Positions 1 to 5,946 of a DNA stretch of 5,946 bases are shown in pieces. Made by a program: the position numbers and the translations under genes. Origin of the DNA: CAYLZW01 sp964388085 (GTDB lineage Bacteria; Myxococcota; UBA727; CAYLZW01); contig CAYLZW010000342.1 of the NCBI GenBank assembly GCA_964388085.1, forward strand, positions 1-5,946. The letters run 5' to 3'. The notes beneath the pieces were generated by a model. The model did no database searches. It saw only the letters and a list, made by a program, of their open reading frames with translations, and was not told the DNA's origin. Position 1 is the first letter of the stretch. The number at the start of each line of letters is the position of its first letter.

Positions 1-197
1 AGGTGCTCGACGCCGACACGGTCGAGTGGTTCAAGGAGAACGGCGGCCTCAAGCGTGAGAACGGCGACCACTTCCGCAAGACGCTGCTCTCTCGCGGCGG
101 CAGCGCCGAGGCGATGAAGCTGTTCGTCGAGTTCCGCGGCAAGGAGCCGGCCATCGAGCCGCTGCTCGAGCGCCGCGGGCTGACAACGAAGAACTGA
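1..197 (+). CDS. dcp: M3-family metallopeptidase, C-terminal fragment (peptidyl-dipeptidase Dcp-like)
   Basis: This is the 3' end of a gene that enters from the left edge; only about the last 64 residues are present, ending at TGA 195-197. The fragment contains VEWFKENGG, the block FRKTLLSRGGS, then FVEFRGKEP and a final LLERRGL. This is the characteristic C-terminal tail of M3 zinc metallopeptidases of the peptidyl-dipeptidase Dcp/oligopeptidase A group, in which the SRGGS segment closes the helical domain over the active-site channel. Family members cut short peptides, Dcp releasing dipeptides from the C-terminus; the enzyme is cytoplasmic or periplasmic depending on the presence of a leader, which is out of view. 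The HEXXH zinc motif is also outside the window, so activity cannot be judged. Dcp is favoured over OpdA because of the RG(K/R)EP...LLxRRGL ending, but the two are close. Confidence 0.85.
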   Translation, partial: VLDADTVEWFKENGGLKRENGDHFRKTLLSRGGSAEAMKLFVEFRGKEPAIEPLLERRGLTTKN

Positions 198-244
198 ACG
201 CCGGGTGACGCGCGGCATCGCAACGGGCGCCGAGATCCGTCATA

Positions 245-265
245 CTGGGGACACAAAGACCCCAG
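245..265 (+). promoter_or_regulatory. Hairpin overlapping the RBS of the 50-residue membrane protein
   Basis: CTGGGG (245-250) and CCCCAG (260-265) are exact inverted repeats separated by a 9-nt A-rich loop. The 3' arm runs directly into AGGGGGA (264-270), the presumed ribosome binding site of the GTG start at 274. No U-run follows, so it does not look like an intrinsic terminator for the upstream peptidase gene. It could hold the start region partly structured, or it could be an operator; the sequence alone does not decide. Confidence 0.4.
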
Positions 266-273
266 GGGGACAC

Positions 274-426
274 GTGTACAACATCATCATCGGCGGCATC
301 TTCATCGCGGGCGGCCTGAGCGGGAAGCTCGCGCTCCTCGGCACGAACAGCAGCGGGGCGCTCGCCGCCGTCGGCGCCGGGCTGGTGGTCTGGGGCATCG
401 TGCAGTTGAAGCGCTCCCGCGATTGA
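274..426 (+). CDS. Small two-helix membrane protein, unknown function
   Basis: A 50-residue protein I cannot assign to a named family. The start is GTG 274, because AGGGGGA at 264-270 gives a ribosome binding site at a suitable distance and the protein then begins directly with a hydrophobic stretch; an upstream GTG at 205 stays in frame but would add a polar leader unlike a membrane protein. Residues 3-22 (NIIIGGIFIAGG onward) and 28-45 (GALAAVGAGLVVWGIVQL) are two likely membrane helices rich in small residues, joined by a short LLGTNSSG turn. The C-terminus KRSRD is basic, predicting both ends in the cytoplasm. GG and GxG spacing in the helices is compatible with tight helix packing or oligomerisation (inference). 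It has its own RBS and sits between the peptidase and the dispanin-like gene on the same strand. Coding use is consistent with the neighbours. Confidence 0.65.
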   Translation: MYNIIIGGIFIAGGLSGKLALLGTNSSGALAAVGAGLVVWGIVQLKRSRD

Positions 427-487
427 ATGTCCGCTGCGCAATCGCTGCGCTGCAGCCCGGTACACCCTGTGGCTCAGGTGAACCCTG

Positions 488-516
488 TGCACACAGCGCG
501 TTACCCTCGCTGTAGT
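488..516 (+). promoter_or_regulatory. Candidate sigma-70-type promoter for the zinc-ribbon dispanin-like gene
   Basis: TGCACA (488-493) and TGTAGT (511-516) are separated by 17 bp; each matches four of six positions of the -35 and -10 consensus. Transcription would begin near 523, leaving a short leader that includes AAAGGGG (532-538). The -35 hexamer overlaps the 8-bp palindrome TGTGCACA (486-493), and the direct repeat ACCCTGTG (464-471 and 482-489) lies on and upstream of it, so a regulator could bind here. The match is moderate and unproven. Confidence 0.3.
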
Positions 517-544
517 CGCTCGCGATGAGCGAAAGGGGACGACC

Positions 545-973
545 ATGCAGTGCCCAAGCTGCAGCACCACGAACGCCGCAGACGCAAAGAAGTGCGCTTC
601 GTGTGGCACCTTCCTCGGGCCCACGCTCTCGATGGACAAGCCGAGCGATGACGAGGTGCCCACGAACCTCGTGCTCGCCATCCTCTCGGCGGCGCTCCCG
701 CTTTTGTGCGCCACCGGCGGAGGCTTCGCCCTGCTCGCGCTGCCCGTGGGGCTCTACGCGGTGAAGCAGGCGTTGAGCGTCGAGGCCCACCTGAAGGCGC
801 GGGACGTCCCCGCGTCCCAGGTGGCGAGCATCAACGCGCGGAAGTACGCCGTCGTCGGCATCGTCCTCGCGTTCGTGCTCTCCATCGGTCACTTCGTCTA
901 CAACGCCGTCGCGGCGGCCGAGGAGGTGAAGCAGGACGTGGTGCGCGAGGTGCCGGCCGAGGCGGAGCTGTAA
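545..973 (+). CDS. Zinc-ribbon CD225/dispanin-like membrane protein
   Basis: A 142-residue protein with two parts. Residues 3-20 form a zinc ribbon with CPSC (C3, C6) and CASC (C17, C20), the four expected metal ligands. After an acidic linker (SDDEVPTN, 34-41), residues 41-74 hold a hydrophobic segment, followed by an amphipathic loop (about 75-98, ALSVEAHLKARDVPASQVAS) and a second membrane helix (about 100-120). The order of hydrophobic hairpin, charged loop and Ala/Arg/Lys-rich entry to helix two resembles CD225/dispanin proteins, the family that includes animal interferon-induced transmembrane proteins; in those the loop carries the conserved G-D/A-R pattern, here KARDVPASQVASINARK. Bacterial members are mostly uncharacterised. 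The tail (EEVKQDVVREVPAEAEL) is acidic. Start ATG 545 is preceded by AAAGGGG at a good distance. The zinc ribbon is clear; the CD225 assignment is by pattern and a DUF4190-type domain is the alternative. Cytoplasmic zinc ribbon with inner-membrane anchoring is inferred. Confidence 0.8.
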   Translation: MQCPSCSTTNAADAKKCASCGTFLGPTLSMDKPSDDEVPTNLVLAILSAALPLLCATGGGFALLALPVGLYAVKQALSVEAHLKARDVPASQVASINARKYAVVGIVLAFVLSIGHFVYNAVAAAEEVKQDVVREVPAEAEL

Positions 974-1023
974 CAGACCGCTCGGCGACGGATCCCTCCG
1001 GCCCGCGGCGCGCGCGGACGCTA

Positions 1024-1040
1024 TCGAAGGGCTCCTTCGA
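1024..1040 (+). promoter_or_regulatory. Perfect inverted repeat in the leader of the phenylalanine hydroxylase gene
   Basis: TCGAAGG (1024-1030), a GCT spacer and CCTTCGA (1034-1040) form a perfect 7+7 bp palindrome. It ends 16 bp before the proposed TTG start and immediately before the GAACAGGG ribosome-binding region. No T-run follows, so it is not a classical terminator for the preceding gene. It fits either a dimeric repressor/activator site or an RNA hairpin near the RBS. Confidence 0.45.
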
Positions 1041-1056
1041 GCGAACAGGGTGCTCT

Positions 1057-1890
1057 TTGACGACCAGCGCGGGCCCGAAGACCAAGCACCTCGTTGAGCT
1101 GGACCGAGATCATCCCGGCTTCCGGGACCCCGACTACCGGCGCCGGCGAGACGAGATCGCGACGGTGGCGCGCGCGTACCGTGACGGAGAGCCCGTCCCG
1201 CGCGTGCACTACAGCGAGGAGGAGCAGCTCGTCTGGCGCGAGGTGTGGCGCCAATTGACGCCGCTGCACGAGGAGCTCGCCTGCGCTTCGTATCGGGACG
1301 CGTCCCGACGCCTCTCGCTCGATCGGGAGCGCGTGCCGCAGCTCGTCGACGTGAACGAGCGCCTCGCGCACGAGACCGGCTTCTCCATGACGCCGGTGGC
1401 CGGCCTCGTCGATCCGCGCACCTTCCTCGAGTACCTCGGCCGCGACGTGTTCCTCTCGACCCAGTACATGCGTCACTTCTCCCGGCCGCTGTACACGCCG
1501 GAGCCGGACGTCGTGCACGAGCTCATCGGGCACGCGGCCACGCTGCTCGACGACGACTTCGTGACGCTGAACCGCCTGTTCGGCGAGGCCGTGCGCGGCG
1601 CGGACGCGGCCACGGAGCTCGCGCTCATCCGCGTGTACTGGTGGACCGTCGAGTTCGGCGTGCTCAAGGAGGGCGGGGCGCTCAAGGCCTACGGCGCGGG
1701 GCTGCTCTCGTCGTTCGGCGAGCTCGGCGCCATCCGCGCGCACCCGGACAAGCGCCCGCTCGACCTCGAGGAGGCCGCCGCGACGCCCTTCGATCCGACC
1801 GACTACCAGGGCGTGCTCTTCGTCGCAGAGAGCTTCGACGCCATGGTCGCCGACGTGTCGTCGTGGCTCCGCGGGCTCGGCGAGCGCTGA
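1057..1890 (+). CDS. phhA: Phenylalanine 4-monooxygenase (pterin- and iron-dependent)
   Basis: This enzyme hydroxylates L-phenylalanine to L-tyrosine in the cytoplasm using O2, tetrahydropterin and non-haem iron. With the start proposed here it has 277 residues, within the 260-300 usual for bacterial forms. The iron ligands are visible: H154 and H159 in PDVVHELIGH, and E199 in YWWTVEFGVLKEGG, forming the 2-His-1-carboxylate triad of aromatic amino acid hydroxylases. HPGF near the N-terminus, a TGF-MTPVAGL segment, FLSTQYMRH, and SSFGEL after the Glu ligand also fit the family. The post-HELIGH sequence (HAATLLDDDF) differs from the HxPLL of proteobacterial enzymes. No ATG or GTG exists in frame after the preceding stop; TTG 1057 follows GAACAGGG at about 6 nt and gives a sensible N-terminus, so it is preferred. 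The pterin-carbinolamine dehydratase partner (PhhB) is not in the window. Specificity for Phe rather than Trp or Tyr is inferred from bacterial precedent. Confidence 0.92.
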   Translation: MTTSAGPKTKHLVELDRDHPGFRDPDYRRRRDEIATVARAYRDGEPVPRVHYSEEEQLVWREVWRQLTPLHEELACASYRDASRRLSLDRERVPQLVDVNERLAHETGFSMTPVAGLVDPRTFLEYLGRDVFLSTQYMRHFSRPLYTPEPDVVHELIGHAATLLDDDFVTLNRLFGEAVRGADAATELALIRVYWWTVEFGVLKEGGALKAYGAGLLSSFGELGAIRAHPDKRPLDLEEAAATPFDPTDYQGVLFVAESFDAMVADVSSWLRGLGER

Positions 1891-1900
1891 GCCGGACAGC

Positions 1901-1928
1901 GCTCAGGACGGCGCTCAGGACGGCGCGC

Positions 1929-1935
<7 letters not shown>
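1901..1935. repeat. Three-copy short tandem repeat at a convergent gene junction
   Basis: GCTCAGGAC occurs at 1901-1909, 1913-1921 and 1927-1935, embedded in a GGCGCTCAGGAC-type unit with steps of 12 and 14 bp. It fills most of the 38-bp gap between the hydroxylase stop and the stop of the convergent flavoprotein gene, and the last copy supplies that gene's TGA (1931-1929, minus strand). It looks like recent local duplication. No terminator-like stem with a T-run is present. Confidence 0.7.
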
Positions 1936-3224
<1,289 letters not shown>

Positions 3225-3319
3225 GGCGCGGGAGATACCGCCCTGTGCGCCCTCGCGCACGCCCTGTCGCGTTCCGCCACGCAGGTCTTCCGCGCACGCG
3301 ATGCGGCGCGGCGCCGGCG

Positions 3320-3335
3320 TGGCAGAGCGTTTGCA
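3320..3335 (+). promoter_or_regulatory. Sigma-54 (-24/-12) promoter for the helical-repeat gene
   Basis: TGGCA (3320-3324) and TTGCA (3331-3335) match the two conserved cores of the sigma-54 consensus TGGCACG-N4-TTGCA exactly, with GG and GC in the required 10-bp register; only the C and G after the first core differ. Transcription would start around 3346, before AGCAGGAG (3351-3358) and the ATG at 3365, giving a leader of roughly 19 nt. A sigma-54 promoter requires an AAA+ enhancer-binding activator. GCCCTGT at 3240-3246 and 3261-3267, 21 bp apart and about 80-105 bp upstream of the predicted start, is a possible activator site. Confidence 0.6.
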
Positions 3336-3364
3336 CAACCTCCGTAACGCAGCAGGAGCGAACC

Positions 3365-3910
3365 ATGGCCACACCCGCACAGCAGGACGACTCCCAGGGC
3401 CTCCGGGAGAAGAGCGAGGGCGCGCGCGACGTCCTGCGCACGCTCGTCGATGAGATGCGCCTCCAGATGCGCCTTGGCAGCATGGAGGCGAAGGGCGCGT
3501 GGGAAGACCTCGAGCCCCAATTGCGCCGGATGGAGTCGCGCCTCGAGGAGGTCAGCTACCGTTTGAAGCAGGCCACCGAGGAGAGCGAGGTCCAGGCGCA
3601 CCTCGCGGCGCTCGACGCCAAGGACCGCTGGGCAGCGCTCCAGGAGAGCATGTCCGACGTGGTCGAGAGCGTGCTGGAGTCGGTGGTCGACAAGACGCGG
3701 GCGCCCAAGCGCGCCGTCGACCGCTCGAAGGTGCAAGCGCACCTCGCGCGCCTCGAGGTGGAGAGCAAGCTCGAGCAGGCCGCCGACGAGCTGAAGACCC
3801 GCATGCGCGACAGCCGCGCCGACGTCTTGCAGGAAGGCGTGCGCTTCATCGACGGGCTGACCGAGGCGCTGTCGGCGCTGAAGGAGCGGCTCGAGCGCCG
3901 CAAGGGCTGA
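3365..3910 (+). CDS. All-helical three-repeat (coiled-coil) protein, unknown function
   Basis: A 181-residue, strongly charged protein with no signal peptide and no membrane segment; I do not recognise its family. After a short polar N-terminus (1-17) almost everything is heptad-rich helix. An internal repeat is visible: LQMRLGSMEAK at 33-43, VQAHLAALDAK at 76-86 and VQAHLARLEVE at 123-133, spaced 43 and 47 residues apart, each followed by an amphipathic helix (AWEDLEPQLRRMESRLEEV; RWAALQESMSDVVESVLES; KLEQAADELKTRMRDSRAD). A proline-containing basic stretch (KTRAPKRAVDRSK, 110-122) separates repeats two and three. The third repeat is the most diverged. The fold is probably an antiparallel helical bundle or an apolipoprotein-like amphipathic rod (inference). 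The start is ATG 3365 behind AGCAGGAG. It is a single-gene unit, and the sigma-54 promoter suggests stress-, nutrient- or development-conditional expression. Confidence 0.8.
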   Translation: MATPAQQDDSQGLREKSEGARDVLRTLVDEMRLQMRLGSMEAKGAWEDLEPQLRRMESRLEEVSYRLKQATEESEVQAHLAALDAKDRWAALQESMSDVVESVLESVVDKTRAPKRAVDRSKVQAHLARLEVESKLEQAADELKTRMRDSRADVLQEGVRFIDGLTEALSALKERLERRKG

Positions 3911-3927
3911 AGCGGGGGGCGCGTTCG

Positions 3928-4509
3928 TCAGCGCCCGCGCGCCGCGGTCATGGGCGTGTCCTGGACCGTACGGACGAGCTTGCCCGTGTCGTACCCCTGC
4001 TGCTCGAGCCGCCGCAAAATGCCCCGGTAGACGTCGGGATCGAGCGTCGGCGTGCGGCTCAGGATCCAGAGATAGTCGCGGCTCGGGTGGCCGACGACGG
4101 CGTACTCGTAGTCGTCCCCGAGATCGATGATCCAGTAGTCGCCCCAGAAGGGGCCGAAGAAGCTGACCTCGAGCTTGGCGTTGCTCTCGGCGTCGACCAC
4201 GCGCGCGACGCCCTCGCTGCGGTCGAGCTCCCCTTCGGGCGTGCCCTTGCGGCAGCGGTTCTCGACGGCGATCTTGCCGTCGTCGCGCAGCGAGTAGGTC
4301 GCCGTGGTCGCCGTGCACCCGCGCTGGAAGCGCTGCGGAAAGCGCGCGATCTCGTACCAGGTGCCGGTGTAGCGCTCGAGATCGACGTGGGGCACGGTCT
4401 CGAGCGGCGGCGCCGTGGACCGACCGCGAGCGCTCGAGGCGCAGCCCGCCACGATGACGCCGACGAGCGCGAACGAGCCGAGGACGACGAGCCTGAGCGG
4501 ACGGGACAT
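3928..4509 (-). CDS. blc: Blc-type bacterial lipocalin, outer-membrane lipoprotein
   Basis: A 193-residue lipoprotein. Residues 1-22 are a signal peptide (basic MSRPLR, hydrophobic core, lipobox VAGC), so Cys23 would be lipidated after signal peptidase II cleavage. The mature part starts with a short linker and VDLERYTGTWYEIARFP, the lipocalin GxWYExARxP signature on the first strand. FFGPFWGDYWIIDL and YEYAVVGHPSRDYLWILSRTPTLD are the diagnostic second half of the Blc/apolipoprotein-D group; Asp24 of the mature chain is not seen at +2 (Ala follows Cys), so sorting to the outer membrane is expected. Family members bind fatty acids or lysophospholipids in an eight-stranded barrel and are linked to envelope stress. 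GGAGG at 4516-4520 lies six bases before ATG 4509, an excellent start. The gene follows the methyltransferase on the same strand after 73 bp and may be cotranscribed; its end converges on the helical-repeat gene with only 17 bp between stops. Confidence 0.93.
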   Translation of the reverse strand: MSRPLRLVVLGSFALVGVIVAGCASSARGRSTAPPLETVPHVDLERYTGTWYEIARFPQRFQRGCTATTATYSLRDDGKIAVENRCRKGTPEGELDRSEGVARVVDAESNAKLEVSFFGPFWGDYWIIDLGDDYEYAVVGHPSRDYLWILSRTPTLDPDVYRGILRRLEQQGYDTGKLVRTVQDTPMTAARGR

Positions 4510-4582
4510 GAGAGACCTCCACGCTCCGGCATCCCAAGAAGGGTGCCAGTGGCGCCGACGCCGCCGCGTCCTTGGGGCTCGC

Positions 4583-5443
4583 TCAGGTGCCGCCGCGCCG
4601 CCGCCCGCCCGCACGCGGCCCGCCCCCCTTCGGCGCACCCGACCTCGGCCGCTCCTTCCGCGGGCGCTCCTTTCGGGGGCGCTCCTGTCGGGGGCGCTCG
4701 AGCGGCGGGCGCTCGAACAGCAGCAGGTGATTGAAGCCGCGCAGCATGAAGCCGCCCTCGGCGGCGGCCTTCCGGTAGTTGCCCTTCTCGAGGTCCTTGT
4801 TGTGCCGCACCACCGAGACGTGGTCGAGGAGCTTGAAGTAGGCCTGGCCCATGGCCGCCATGTCGACGCCGAGCGAGTAGAAGCTGTTCCGCTTGCGGAT
4901 GTCCGAGATGTAGATGGCCATGTGCCCGCCCGGCCTCACCACGCGGGACATCTCGGCGAGCACCTGCTCCATGGCGTCGTGCCAGCTGCCGTCGTCGGCG
5001 CGCAGGCGGCCGATGCAGGCCGGGTCGTCGGAGTAGGTCAGGTTGTCGGCGTAGGGCGGATCGAGGAAGGCCACCTCGACGCTGCCGGCCTCGAGCGGGA
5101 GCTTGCGCGCGTCTCCTTGGCGGATGTCCGCGCGCGAGGGGGCGATGTCGAAGCCGACGCCGCGGCGCTCGGTGTCCTTGCACACGTCGAGGGTGGTGCC
5201 GGAGCCGCAGAAGGGGTCGAGCACGACGTCACCGGCCTTGGTGAAGCGCTGCAGGACCTGCCAGATGACCCAGCTCGGCGTCGCGCCGCGATAGGCCTGG
5301 CTGCCTTGCTCGCCCTCCCCGTAGTGCTGCGAGGGGTACTCCCACAGCGTCGTCACCATGGGCTGAAGCGGCGGCTTCTTGAAGGTTCGCGGGCGCGGGC
5401 GGGCGGGCGGCGTCTGTTGTCCCTTGGCCATGGCCGGGACCAT
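4583..5443 (-). CDS. SAM-dependent amino-methyltransferase (DNA N4/N6-type or TRM11-like) with a repetitive basic tail
   Basis: A 286-residue SAM-dependent methyltransferase. Motif I is VLDPFCGSGTT (74-84), the SAM-binding loop; RRGVGFDI (93-100) follows as motif II, IRQGDARKLPL (107-117) as motif III, and LDPPY (127-131) is catalytic motif IV of enzymes that methylate exocyclic amino groups. TPSWVIWQVLQRF (55-67) before motif I resembles motif X. This X-I-II-III-IV order, without an evident target-recognition domain, fits TRM11-like RNA methylases as well as DNA N4-cytosine/N6-adenine methylases; YPSQHYGEG near the N-terminus is seen in such DNA-methylase-like proteins. The substrate is therefore open. 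Residues 244-286 form a disordered Arg/Pro/Lys/Gly tail with five ERPxx units, suggesting nucleic-acid binding. No restriction endonuclease is adjacent. ATG 5443 (GGGGGG upstream) is used; ATG 5431, four codons in, is equally possible. It is divergent from pntA. Confidence 0.85.
   Translation of the reverse strand: MVPAMAKGQQTPPARPRPRTFKKPPLQPMVTTLWEYPSQHYGEGEQGSQAYRGATPSWVIWQVLQRFTKAGDVVLDPFCGSGTTLDVCKDTERRGVGFDIAPSRADIRQGDARKLPLEAGSVEVAFLDPPYADNLTYSDDPACIGRLRADDGSWHDAMEQVLAEMSRVVRPGGHMAIYISDIRKRNSFYSLGVDMAAMGQAYFKLLDHVSVVRHNKDLEKGNYRKAAAEGGFMLRGFNHLLLFERPPLERPRQERPRKERPRKERPRSGAPKGGGPRAGGRRRGGT
4640..4714 (-). repeat. 15-bp in-frame tandem repeat, five units, in the methyltransferase tail
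   Basis: GCGCTC-type cores recur every 15 bp (4649, 4664, 4679, 4694, 4709), encoding on the minus strand five consecutive pentapeptides ERPPL, ERPRQ, ERPRK, ERPRK and ERPRS (residues 244-268). The period is a multiple of three, so gain or loss of units changes tail length without a frameshift. The central units are nearly identical at DNA level, pointing to recent slippage or unequal exchange. Confidence 0.85.
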
Positions 5444-5519
5444 ACTCCCGAGCCCCCCAGCGCGCTCAGCATCGTGCTAGGACGTGCGAGGCTCGCGCCC
5501 ATCCGACAAGGAGCAAGTG

Positions 5520-5946
5520 ATGCGCATCGGCGTTCCGGCAGAGGTCACCCCCGGCGAGAGGCGCGTCGCCATCGCGCCCGACGTCGTCAAGAAGCTCGTC
5601 AAGGGTGGCAACGAGGTCGTCGTCGAGAGGGGGGCCGGCTTGCACGCGGGCTTCCGCGACGAGGAGCTCGAGGCGGCCGGCGCCAAGATCGAGCCCGACC
5701 ACCAGGCCGTGTGGCACTCGGACGTCGTGCTGAAGGTGGCCAAGCCCACCGAGCGGCCCGACGGCAGCGACGAGCTCTCCCTGCTGCGCGAGGGCTCGAT
5801 CTACGTGAGCTTCCTGAACCCCTTGTTCGAGCCGAAGCGCATGAAGGCGCTGGCCGAGCGCAAGGTGACCGCCTTCGGCATGGAGACCGTGCCGCGCACG
5901 ACGAGGGCGCAGTCCATGGACGCGCTCAGCTCGCAGGCGAACATCG
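5520..5946 (+). CDS. pntA: NAD(P) transhydrogenase subunit alpha, N-terminal part (runs off the right edge)
   Basis: The first 142 residues of the NAD(H)-binding dI component of proton-translocating transhydrogenase, which couples inward proton flow to hydride transfer from NADH to NADP+ and so supplies NADPH. MRIGVP, ERRVAIAPDVVKKL (13-26), VERGAG (35-40), VLKVAKP (70-76) and RAQSMDALSSQANI (129-142) follow the E. coli PntA N-terminus closely; the RAQS-DALSS-ANI block, which forms part of the nucleotide-site loop, separates it from the related alanine dehydrogenases. The ATG at 5520 has AAGGAG (5508-5513) six bases upstream. The gene continues past 5946, so it is not visible whether alpha is a single chain with membrane helices or split into PntAA and PntAB, as in many bacteria; pntB is expected downstream. 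The 76-bp region shared with the divergent methyltransferase gene must hold both promoters; no clear promoter was recognised in it. Confidence 0.95.
   Translation, partial: MRIGVPAEVTPGERRVAIAPDVVKKLVKGGNEVVVERGAGLHAGFRDEELEAAGAKIEPDHQAVWHSDVVLKVAKPTERPDGSDELSLLREGSIYVSFLNPLFEPKRMKALAERKVTAFGMETVPRTTRAQSMDALSSQANI

Noticed and set aside
706..1056. Upstream extension of phenylalanine hydroxylase into the dispanin-like gene
   Set aside because: The in-frame sequence there is an Arg-rich shadow of the dispanin-like gene, and no usable start exists between the stop at 973 and TTG 1057.
3225..3380. N-terminal extension of the flavoprotein beyond ATG 3224
   Set aside because: The extra 52 residues are Arg/Ala-rich, would place the GxGxxG far from the N-terminus, and would overlap the sigma-54 promoter and start of the divergent gene. 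A short extension to GTG 3260 cannot be fully excluded because the RBS at 3224 is weak.
4510..4582. Possible intrinsic terminator between the methyltransferase and blc (CCCAAG ... CTTGGG)
   Set aside because: The stem is only six bases with a loop of about 30 and no T-run follows, so it does not support termination.
4583..5443. Restriction-modification or defence island
   Set aside because: Only a methyltransferase is present; its neighbours are a lipocalin and a transhydrogenase gene, with no nuclease, helicase, integrase or repeat array.

Overview
The window is dense, very GC-rich bacterial chromosome with strong G/C bias at third codon positions, lipoprotein signals and recognisable Gram-negative genes. 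A small zinc-ribbon/dispanin-like protein, a phenylalanine hydroxylase with an HELIGH iron motif, a good sigma-54 promoter match and a eukaryote-like UDP-galactopyranose-mutase-type flavoprotein together suggest a myxobacterium-like organism (Myxococcota, perhaps a Polyangia relative). That placement is inferred from gene style, not from a marker gene. No mobile element, CRISPR array, tRNA or rRNA was seen.

Layout, left to right. (1) 1-197, +: the C-terminal end of an M3-family metallopeptidase (Dcp-like). (2) 274-426, +: a 50-residue protein with two membrane segments, starting at GTG just after a hairpin. (3) 545-973, +: a zinc-ribbon plus CD225/dispanin-like membrane protein. (4) 1057-1890, +: a pterin-dependent phenylalanine 4-monooxygenase, probably starting at TTG, with a perfect palindrome in its leader. 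(5) 1929-3224, -: a UDP-galactopyranose-mutase-like FAD protein, convergent with (4) across a 38-bp gap that holds a short tandem repeat. (6) 3365-3910, +: an all-helical repeat protein of unknown function behind a convincing sigma-54 promoter. (7) 3928-4509, -: a Blc-type lipocalin lipoprotein. (8) 4583-5443, -: an amino-methyltransferase with DPFCGSGTT and DPPY motifs and a repetitive Arg/Pro/Lys tail. (9) 5520 to the right edge, +: the N-terminus of the NAD(P) transhydrogenase alpha subunit.

The genes do not form one pathway. Strand switches separate most of them into single-gene units; only the methyltransferase and lipocalin genes lie head-to-tail on the same strand (73-bp gap) and might share a transcript. 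The functions are metabolic (phenylalanine to tyrosine, NADPH supply), envelope-related (lipocalin, small membrane proteins) and nucleic-acid modification. I found no defence or secretion system. The items most worth following up are the sigma-54-driven three-repeat helical protein, the unassigned methyltransferase with its expanding basic tail, the divergent UGM-like flavoprotein and the bacterial zinc-ribbon dispanin.
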